19,185 nucleotides of DNA, from contig CALFFB010000131.1 of assembly GCA_937958075.1 (NCBI GenBank), forward strand, positions 1 to 19,185, given 5' to 3'. The position numbers and the translations under genes are program-made. Position 1 is the stretch's first letter, and every line of letters begins with the position of its first letter. Under the pieces are notes generated by a model that worked only from the letters and a program-made list of their open reading frames with translations, ran no database searches and was not told where the DNA came from. Shown here piece after piece: positions 7,168 through 13,185 of the stretch. Source of the stretch: an uncultured Geobacteraceae bacterium (GTDB lineage Bacteria > Desulfobacterota > Desulfuromonadia > Desulfuromonadales > Geopsychrobacteraceae).

Positions 7168-9450
7168 TTGTGGCGGCAGCCACCCGTGTCTACGGAAAAT
7201 CCCCCTTGCCTTAACAGAGCCGGGTTAGAGCGATTGATAGCGGATACCGACATTGAAGCCGCTGCGCAGATTGCCGATGTGGCGGTGAATGTGCCCATTA
7301 GGCAGCTGTTCAGCTATCAGGTGCCCAGGATTCTGGCTGGCGGCATTCAGGCGGGGATGCGGGTGCGCATTCCTTTCGGCCGCCGGCGTGCGGTCGGGGT
7401 GGTGGTGCGTCTGCGGCCCGGCGATGCCGGGGAACTGAAAGCTGTTGAGGCACTGCTCGATGAGGCGCCACTGCTGGATGCGGAGCTGTTGCGGCTGCTG
7501 CGCTGGGTCGCGGACTACTACCATCATCCCCTGGGGCAGGTGATCAGAAATGCCCTGCCGGCGGGTGCCTTGAATCTGAAGAATTCCCCCGGTGTTGTCA
7601 CCGAATCCTGGTATTGCCGGATCAACCCCGAGCGTGTACCACCGGGGCGGCGCCAGCAGCAGATCCTGACCTGGATTGCCGACCAGGGGGGAGCACCAGC
7701 CAGCCGCATCCGGTCACGCTTTCCCGCTCCGACGCCGGTGCTCAAGCGGCTGGTGGAACTGGGCTGCCTTGAACAGCAGGACACCGAATGCCTGCGTGAT
7801 CCCTTCATGGATACACCGGTTCCTGTGGATGTGCAGGTGTCCCTCAACGGGCATCAGCGGCAGGCCGTCGAACATGTTGTCAGCGCCCTCAAGGAGGGGG
7901 CATTCAGAGGCTTTCTGCTCCACGGGGTGACCGGCAGCGGCAAGACGGAGGTCTATCTGCGCGTGGTGCAGGAGTGCCTGGCGGCAGGACGGCAGGCCTT
8001 GATCCTGGTGCCGGAAATCTCCCTGACCCCGCAGCTGGTGGCGCGTTTTCGTGCCCGTTTTGAACCGGCGGGGGTGAATATCGCGACCCTGCACAGCGGC
8101 CTGTCGGCGGGGGAGCGTTTCGATGCCTGGCGCCAGATCCGGCGCCATCAGGTGCAGATTGTCATCGGTGCCCGATCGGCCATCTTTGCTCCTCTGCCCG
8201 ATTCCGGACTGATCATTGTCGATGAAGAGCATGACGCCAGTTACAAGCAGGGGGAGGGGCTGCGTTATCATGCCCGCGATCTGGCGCTGGTGCGGGGGCA
8301 GCACCAGAAGTGTCCGGTGATTCTGGGGAGCGCAACCCCGTCCCTGGCCAGCTATTATCGCAGCGAACAGGGCAATCTGGAACGCCTGCTGTTGCCGGAG
8401 CGGGTTCACGCGGGGGCCCTGCCACAGGTGGAACTCATCGACTTGAAAGAGCATAAAACGGATACCGTTCTGGCTCAGCCACTGGTGGACGCCGTAGAAC
8501 AGGCTCTGGGCCTGCGACAGCAGGTGCTGCTGTTGCTGAACCGGCGTGGTTTTGCCCCCTTTTTGCTCTGTACCGACTGCGGCACCAGTTTTCATTGCCC
8601 CAACTGTGCCATTACCCTGACCTATCATCAGTCACGCCGCCGGCTGGTGTGTCACTACTGTGATTATGATGATCAGGTTCCGGAGGTGTGTTCCGCCTGC
8701 AGCGGCAGCCGTATCCTGCCGCAGGGGGCGGGAACGGAGCGCCTGGAGGAGGAGCTGACGCGCCTGTTCCCGGAAGCGCGCATCGCGCGGATGGATCGGG
8801 ACACCACCCGCGGCAAGGGCAGTCATCAGCGGCTGGTTGAGGGGATGATGGCAGGGACGGTGGATATCCTGGTCGGCACCCAGATGATCGCCAAGGGGCA
8901 TGATTTTCCCAATGTCGCCCTGGTGGGGGTGCTGGGGGCGGACAGTCTGCTGAATATGCCCGACTTTCGTTCTGCCGAGCGCTGCTTTGCGCTGCTGACC
9001 CAGGTTGCCGGGCGGGCGGGGCGGGCGACCGGTGGCGGCAGGGTCTTTATCCAGACCTATTATCCCGAACATCTGGCCTTGCGCTGCGCCGTAACCCAGG
9101 ATTATCGTGAATTTTACCGGCAGGAACAGCCCTTTCGGCAGGAGCTCAATTATCCCCCCTGCGGCCATCTGGTCAATGTCATTTTCAGTGGCAACAACGG
9201 GGACCAGGTCAGCGCCGAAGCTACCCGTTTTGTCCGTGCCCTGTACTCCAGGGCCAGGGAGGTGGACATCCTCGGCCCGAGCCCCTGCCCGCTGTTGCGC
9301 CTGCGCGGCAAGTATCGCTACCAGGTATTGCTCAAGTCCGCTCAGCGCCCCCCTCTGCGCCGGCTGTTGCTGCACCTGGACGCTGAAATCGCCCGTTCGC
9401 CCCGCCAGGTGCGGATCCATATTGATGTTGATCCCCTGGATATGTTCTGA
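7168..9450 (+). CDS. priA: Primosomal protein N' (replication restart helicase PriA)
   Basis: PriA is a 3'-to-5' superfamily 2 DNA helicase that reloads the replisome at stalled forks. Numbered from the 5' limit given (760 residues), the 3'BD-like N-terminal part begins near VAVNVPIRQLFSY (38-50). The Walker A motif GVTGSGKT is at 253-260 and the DEEH box at 352-355. Eight zinc-binding cysteines are present (468, 471, 477, 480, 495, 498, 508, 511), the family's two zinc sites inserted in the helicase core. GAQVAGRAGR-like text follows in TQVAGRAGRATGGG. The start is uncertain: the limit used is a TTG at 7168; GTG 7186, TTG 7234 and GTG 7279 are also in frame, none with a good ribosome site. 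Homology suggests the true N-terminus is near 7234 (738 residues). Confidence 0.94.
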   Translation: MWRQPPVSTENPPCLNRAGLERLIADTDIEAAAQIADVAVNVPIRQLFSYQVPRILAGGIQAGMRVRIPFGRRRAVGVVVRLRPGDAGELKAVEALLDEAPLLDAELLRLLRWVADYYHHPLGQVIRNALPAGALNLKNSPGVVTESWYCRINPERVPPGRRQQQILTWIADQGGAPASRIRSRFPAPTPVLKRLVELGCLEQQDTECLRDPFMDTPVPVDVQVSLNGHQRQAVEHVVSALKEGAFRGFLLHGVTGSGKTEVYLRVVQECLAAGRQALILVPEISLTPQLVARFRARFEPAGVNIATLHSGLSAGERFDAWRQIRRHQVQIVIGARSAIFAPLPDSGLIIVDEEHDASYKQGEGLRYHARDLALVRGQHQKCPVILGSATPSLASYYRSEQGNLERLLLPERVHAGALPQVELIDLKEHKTDTVLAQPLVDAVEQALGLRQQVLLLLNRRGFAPFLLCTDCGTSFHCPNCAITLTYHQSRRRLVCHYCDYDDQVPEVCSACSGSRILPQGAGTERLEEELTRLFPEARIARMDRDTTRGKGSHQRLVEGMMAGTVDILVGTQMIAKGHDFPNVALVGVLGADSLLNMPDFRSAERCFALLTQVAGRAGRATGGGRVFIQTYYPEHLALRCAVTQDYREFYRQEQPFRQELNYPPCGHLVNVIFSGNNGDQVSAEATRFVRALYSRAREVDILGPSPCPLLRLRGKYRYQVLLKSAQRPPLRRLLLHLDAEIARSPRQVRIHIDVDPLDMF

Positions 9451-9484
9451 TTGGGTATCTACTCAGTCAAAGAGGTCTGATGCC

Positions 9485-10648
9485 ATGAAAGGACTGTCGC
9501 AATTCATAGCTTTATGGGCCGTGTCGCTGCTGCTTCTCGCCGGTTGCGCTGACAGGAAGCCGCCGGTTATCGAGCCGCCGCCGCTGGAATTTCCGGCCTT
9601 GCAGGCGGTTGACTGGGACCAGCTGCCGGGCTGGCGGCAGGATGATCTGGCCCCGGCGTTTGCAGCTTTTCTGCGCAGCTGCCCCTCCCTGCGCTGGCGT
9701 GACCACTGGCGCGATGTCTGTGCCGTCGCCGGGCAGGTTGACGGTGCCGACAATCAGCAGATCCGTGGTTTTTTTGAGAAGAACTTTATCCCCCATCAGG
9801 TTTTCAACGCTGACGGCACCAGCACCGGACTGATGACCGGTTATTACGGGCCGGAGCTGGCGGGAAGCCGGGAACCGACGGGAGAATACCGCTATCCCCT
9901 GTACCGGCAGCCGGACGACATGCTGATCATCGATTTGGCCGAGGTTTATCCGGAACTGGGGGATTACCGCCTGCGCGGCCGTATCGAGGGGAATCGGGTG
10001 GTTCCCTACCATGACCGGGCTGCGATCGATTACGGCGGCGAGCCCCTGACCGGCCATGAACTGTTCTGGGTGCAGGATCCCGTTGAGCTCTTTTTTCTGC
10101 ACGTGCAGGGTTCAGGCAGCATCCGGCTGCCCGACGGCGAACAGGTCATGGTCAACTACGCCAACCAGAACGGTCACCCCTATCGTTCCATCGGACGCCT
10201 GCTGCTCGACCGCAAGGAAATGACCAGGGATCAGATGTCCATGCAGAACATCCGGCGCTGGGTCGCGGACAACCCCGAAGCCGGGCGCAGGCTGCTGGCG
10301 GAGAATCCCAGCTATGTCTTTTTCCGGGAGCTGCCGCCCGGTACCGAATCACCGCCCGGCGCCATGGGTGTTCCCCTGACGCCCCGGCGCAGTCTGGCCG
10401 TCGATCCCCGGACGATTCCCCTGGGTGCGCCGGTGTTTCTGGCCACGACCTTTCCCGGGCGTGACGAGCAGCCCCTGCGGCAGCTGATGGTGGCCCAGGA
10501 TACGGGCGGTGCCATCAAGGGGCGGGTGCGGGGTGACTTTTTCTGGGGCATGGGGAATGCAGCCGCGGAGTTCGCCGGGCGCATGAAGAGTCCGGGGCAG
10601 TTATGGGTACTGTTGCCCAGGACCGCTGATATCGCGGCTGTTCGCTAG
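9485..10648 (+). CDS. mltA: Membrane-bound lytic murein transglycosylase A (lipoprotein)
   Basis: MltA cleaves the MurNAc-GlcNAc bond of peptidoglycan, leaving 1,6-anhydromuramic ends. This 387-residue protein starts with a lipoprotein signal ending in the lipobox LLLAGC (Cys21). The residue at +2 is Ala, so sorting to the outer membrane is expected. The MltA domain is seen in TGLMTGYYGPELAGSR and in FLHVQGSGSIRLPDG with YANQNGHPYRSIGRLL. The C-terminal 3D domain has SLAVDPRTIPLGAPVF and VAQDTGGAIKG, with Asp339 as the probable catalytic acid. The ATG at 9485 is set by an AGAGGT site and by the signal peptide; longer in-frame extensions into priA lack both. It begins 34 bp after priA and ends 26 bp before the Nudix gene. 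Confidence 0.94.
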   Translation: MKGLSQFIALWAVSLLLLAGCADRKPPVIEPPPLEFPALQAVDWDQLPGWRQDDLAPAFAAFLRSCPSLRWRDHWRDVCAVAGQVDGADNQQIRGFFEKNFIPHQVFNADGTSTGLMTGYYGPELAGSREPTGEYRYPLYRQPDDMLIIDLAEVYPELGDYRLRGRIEGNRVVPYHDRAAIDYGGEPLTGHELFWVQDPVELFFLHVQGSGSIRLPDGEQVMVNYANQNGHPYRSIGRLLLDRKEMTRDQMSMQNIRRWVADNPEAGRRLLAENPSYVFFRELPPGTESPPGAMGVPLTPRRSLAVDPRTIPLGAPVFLATTFPGRDEQPLRQLMVAQDTGGAIKGRVRGDFFWGMGNAAAEFAGRMKSPGQLWVLLPRTADIAAVR

Positions 10649-10674
10649 CTGTTGAGCCTTTTGTGGAGAAACCT

Positions 10675-11115
10675 ATGGCCGATCAACCCAAACATGTCCT
10701 GGTCGCCAGCGGTCTGGTGCGCAATACCGAGGATCAGCTGCTGCTGGTGAAGCATCATATCCGTGGCTGGGAGCTGCCCCAGGGACGGGTTGAGGAGGGG
10801 GAGGGGCTGATGTTTGCCTTGAGTCGGGAAATCCTTGAAGAAACGGGGGTTACCATCTCCCATGCCAAGCTGGCTGTTATCTGGTCGAAAGTCTCCACCC
10901 CGGCAGCGGTGATTTTCTGCTTTATCGCCCGCCATGCGTCCGGTACCCTCCAGCCCAGCGCCGAAACTCCGGAAGTCATCTGGTGCGATGAGCAGCAGGC
11001 CCGCCAGCTGATCCGCCACCCGGTGAACAAGGACCGGATCGACGCCCTGCTCAAATACGAGGGGGCCGTCCAGTTGCGCAGCTACGCCACCGGCCCGTAT
11101 CGGGTGCTGAGCTAG
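10675..11115 (+). CDS. Nudix hydrolase
   Basis: A 146-residue cytoplasmic Nudix enzyme that hydrolyses a nucleoside diphosphate linked to another moiety. The Nudix box is a perfect match to G-x5-E-x7-R-E-U-x-E-E-x-G-U over residues 37-59: Gly37, Glu43, Arg51, Glu52, Glu55, Glu56, Gly58. It is preceded by GWELPQ. Glu52, Glu55 and Glu56 would bind the catalytic metal. The substrate is not predictable from this box alone; MutT-like nucleotide clean-up or another NDP-X hydrolase are possible. ATG 10675 is preferred over a GTG 12 bp upstream because GGAG sits six bases before it. It is the last gene of the plus-strand run and converges on the peptidase gene with 38 bp between them; no hairpin terminator is evident there. 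Confidence 0.9.
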   Translation: MADQPKHVLVASGLVRNTEDQLLLVKHHIRGWELPQGRVEEGEGLMFALSREILEETGVTISHAKLAVIWSKVSTPAAVIFCFIARHASGTLQPSAETPEVIWCDEQQARQLIRHPVNKDRIDALLKYEGAVQLRSYATGPYRVLS

Positions 11116-11153
11116 CTTCTGACCGGAAACCGTTCTTATCCGCAATCTCGGCG

Positions 11154-11837
11154 TCAATCAGCGCCTTTGGATTGTCCGGCCTTCTGCACCAGCCACCGAA
11201 ACAGCGCCAGCTGTGCCGGCAGGTAGAACAGATATTCAGGGTGCCACTGAACCCCGATAACCCTGCTGTTATCGGTGGCTTCAATGGCCTGGATAATCTC
11301 GTCGAGATCTCTTCCCACCGCCCGCAGATTTTTTCCCGTGTCGTCAACGGCCTGATGATGCAGGCTGTTGACCCGCAGTGTTTCTGTCGCGCAGATAGCG
11401 GCCAGGCGTGATGGCCTTGCCAGCCTGACCTGTTTGGTCGGCAGCAGTCCCGGTCGATTATAGGTGCGTTTGCGCAAAGGGCGGATGTCCTGGTGGAGGC
11501 TGCCACCGAGAACGACATTGATGAGCTGGGCGCCGCGACAGATGCCGAGGAGGGGGATGTCCTTTTCGAGGGCGTACTCAATCCAGCGGATTTCCAGATG
11601 ATCGCGTTCCGGATCGGCCTTGACCGGGGCGCTGATGTCGCCGTGGTAATGTTCGGGGCTGATGTCGTTGCCGCCGCCGATGACCAGGGCGGCAATGGCA
11701 TGGGGATCGACATTCTGCCTGACGTTGATGCGCAGGCCCCGGGCGCCGACCAGGGTCAGGGCCAGGCGCGTACACCACCAGGCCGGAGCCCAGTGGCGTG
11801 CCGAGCCGGTTACGCCAACTTGTGGTTTTTCAGCCAT
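11154..11837 (-). CDS. Class-I glutamine-amidotransferase-like thiol peptidase (C26, PuuD-like gamma-glutamyl hydrolase)
   Basis: A 227-residue protein of the peptidase C26 / class I glutamine amidotransferase-like fold. LVIGGGNDISPEHYHGD (51-67) is the PuuD-type start of the pocket, LLGICRGAQLINV puts the nucleophile elbow Cys at 100, and VQWHPEY gives His199 and Glu201, completing the triad. Family members such as PuuD cleave gamma-glutamyl bonds, for example gamma-glutamyl-GABA. There is no signal peptide, so it should be cytoplasmic. It starts inside the 3' end of the amidoligase gene with a 28-bp overlap (11810-11837), and no later in-frame start near the N-terminus would avoid this, which implies coupled translation. 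I infer that it trims or releases the amidoligase product, or supplies its amine; the substrate is unknown. Confidence 0.9.
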   Translation of the reverse strand: MAEKPQVGVTGSARHWAPAWWCTRLALTLVGARGLRINVRQNVDPHAIAALVIGGGNDISPEHYHGDISAPVKADPERDHLEIRWIEYALEKDIPLLGICRGAQLINVVLGGSLHQDIRPLRKRTYNRPGLLPTKQVRLARPSRLAAICATETLRVNSLHHQAVDDTGKNLRAVGRDLDEIIQAIEATDNSRVIGVQWHPEYLFYLPAQLALFRWLVQKAGQSKGAD

Positions 11838-12790
11838 TGATCGATAAATTCCGTCCAGTACCCCCGGCTGACGCCGAGCAGGGGGCGATGGTGAGATAAA
11901 AATTCATGGGCCAGCTGGTCGAGATCGTCCGGTTGCTGGGCCAGCTCTTCGACCACCCACCAGGTGTTCCAGGGTGCGGCCAGGGACCATCCCGGTTTGT
12001 CGATCTGACAGTTGGGCAGGCGATAATGGAAGGCCGGCCGCGCCTTGACCTTGACGTCGGTGACCGCCCTGCCAACGCGCGTCGCGTCAATTTCCGCCAG
12101 CAGGGGAAGCAGATCAAGGGCGCGGTTGCGGCTGGCGTTGTAGTAGAGGTAGTCATTCATCAGCACCTGCAGGTCGGGCTCCCGGCGTTCCAGCAACAGC
12201 TTGACGTAGGCTTCCGGGTAGAGATCGACGAAGGGACTGAGGCGTCGTGAAAAATCAACCTGATGGTCGTCCACCAGCCACCACTGCAGCAGACTGAAGG
12301 CGCGCAGGTAATTGTACAGATGAGGGGCGTCAAGGTCCGGGATTTCGGCGTTGATATGCACGCCGTAGGCAGCAATGAGAGAGTCTTCCGTGCCGCCGGC
12401 ACCGGCCCGGCGCAGATTTTCAACCAGGGGATCCAGAACGCCCAGATCGGTGACGGGCAGGGGCGGACAGACGACCTCGATGGGGACCAGCAGGGTTGCC
12501 GCCTGGCTGAGGAGGTCGAGCCAGTCATCATTGCTGCGGTCGGGCTGCGTCGCCTTTTCCTTCAGGTAATGCCAGTCCAGTTCAATGGAAAAATCCCCCA
12601 GGTCGGCGACAGAGACCAGACCCTCGGCGATGGACTGCTGGACCCCCGTGGTGGCGAACTGTTTTTCGACAACAGCAATGGCCTGATTCAGGTCCAGACC
12701 GGTGAATTCGAGTTCAAATCCGACCTTGCGGACCTTTCCCTGCTGGTTTTCGAGGGTCGAGGGTAACTTGTATGAGCCCTGTTGCGTCAT
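11810..12790 (-). CDS. Amidoligase-family protein (glutamine-synthetase-like COOH-NH2 ligase, Amidoligase_2 type)
   Basis: A 326-residue protein that I assign to the predicted amidoligase family (Pfam Amidoligase_2), whose fold resembles the glutamine synthetase catalytic domain and which is thought to join a carboxylate to an amine using ATP. Seen here: VGFELEFTG near residues 23-31, matching the family's GxExEF metal-binding strand (Glu26, Glu28). Also seen are FSIELDWHYL, IEVVCPPLP, and YGVHINAEIP, the last comparable to the family's GxHxH strand but with Asn in place of the second His. No signal peptide or membrane segment is present. The ATG at 12790 is favoured over one six bases upstream because GCGGA is properly spaced only for the former. 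The family is known to neighbour thiol peptidases in proteobacteria, as it does here. Substrate unknown. Confidence 0.82.
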   Translation of the reverse strand: MTQQGSYKLPSTLENQQGKVRKVGFELEFTGLDLNQAIAVVEKQFATTGVQQSIAEGLVSVADLGDFSIELDWHYLKEKATQPDRSNDDWLDLLSQAATLLVPIEVVCPPLPVTDLGVLDPLVENLRRAGAGGTEDSLIAAYGVHINAEIPDLDAPHLYNYLRAFSLLQWWLVDDHQVDFSRRLSPFVDLYPEAYVKLLLERREPDLQVLMNDYLYYNASRNRALDLLPLLAEIDATRVGRAVTDVKVKARPAFHYRLPNCQIDKPGWSLAAPWNTWWVVEELAQQPDDLDQLAHEFLSHHRPLLGVSRGYWTEFIDQWLKNHKLA

Positions 12791-12814
12791 GATCATTCCG
12801 CTGTGGTGAAGGGC

Positions 12815-12973
12815 TTATCTTTTGGCAATAATCCAGACCGCGTGAACGATGCCGGGGACATAACCGAGAATGGTCAACAGGATGTTGATCCAGAAATGCA
12901 GCCCCAGCCCGACCTGGAGAAAAACACCAAGGGGCGGCAGCAGAATAGCAAACAGAATACGAATAGGATCCAT
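12815..12973 (-). CDS. Pmp3/YqaE (UPF0057) family small membrane protein
   Basis: A 52-residue, very hydrophobic protein beginning MDPIRILFAILLPPLGVFLQ. Two membrane segments cover about residues 5-25 and 28-50. The PPLGVFLQVGLG core, FWINILLTILGYVPGIVHAVWII and a basic C-terminus are the hallmarks of the Pmp3/YqaE family. Yeast and plant members affect plasma-membrane potential and salt tolerance; bacterial roles are poorly defined. An AGGA ribosome site stands about 8 bases before the ATG. It is the first gene behind the promoter at 13036-13064 and ends 24 bp before the chosen amidoligase start, so it should be co-transcribed with the amidoligase and peptidase genes. Its small size makes it easy to miss in automated annotation. 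Confidence 0.92.
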   Translation of the reverse strand: MDPIRILFAILLPPLGVFLQVGLGLHFWINILLTILGYVPGIVHAVWIIAKR

Positions 12974-13035
12974 GAGTTAGTCCTTTCTGTAATTAATGGT
13001 CTGTGGTGCTTTGGAGCATGGATTTTACCAGTTCA

Positions 13036-13064
13036 ATTATTCCTCATGCGAGCCGCCCAGGCAA
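13036..13064 (-). promoter_or_regulatory. Candidate sigma-70 promoter of the pmp3-amidoligase-peptidase operon
   Basis: On the minus strand TTGCCT (13059-13064) and AATAAT (13036-13041) are separated by exactly 17 bp, four and five matches to the -35 and -10 consensus. Transcription would start near 13029, giving a leader of about 55 nt. A short hairpin (CCCAG 13056-13060 with CTGGG 13068-13072) overlaps the -35 box and could be an operator, though a 5-bp stem may be chance. Confidence 0.55.
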
Positions 13065-13105
13065 CCTCTGGGGGTAAAAATCCCTTGAGTGTTCCGGTGG
13101 TCGGG

Positions 13106-13134
13106 CTGTTGTCCGGCATGAAATCGTGTATAGT
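13106..13134 (+). promoter_or_regulatory. Weak candidate promoter of the aceE-aceF-lpd operon
   Basis: TATAGT at 13129-13134 is a reasonable -10 element about 50 bp before the aceE start codon. The box 17 bp upstream, CTGTTG (13106-13111), is a poor -35 match, so an activator or another sigma factor may be involved. The operon must have a promoter in the 212-bp gap between pmp3 and aceE (12974-13185), and this is the best candidate I see. Confidence 0.25.
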
Positions 13135-13185
13135 GGTGTCTTGTTAAATCGGGTTAGCGACGGGTCAGAAAGGAGTCGGCAGACC

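Noticed and set aside
7149..7214. A 21-codon ATG frame just before priA, considered as a leader peptide
   Set aside because: No ribosome site, no codon run suggestive of attenuation, and no following hairpin.
7714..9420. Two long minus-strand frames (304 and 262 codons) opposite priA
   Set aside because: They are antisense shadows of the PriA helicase core. Their translations are rich in Gln, His and Arg with no domain pattern.
9107..9484. A longer MltA reading frame extending 126 codons into priA
   Set aside because: The extension is the out-of-frame shadow of priA. The lipoprotein signal and the ribosome site place the start at 9485.
11116..11153. A possible bidirectional terminator between the convergent Nudix and peptidase genes
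   Set aside because: Only a 3-bp CGG/CCG pairing is present and no T tract follows.
12782..13147. A 121-codon plus-strand frame covering the pmp3 region
   Set aside because: The opposite strand encodes a clear Pmp3 protein with a ribosome site. The plus-strand translation has low-complexity Gln/Asn-rich text and no family resemblance.
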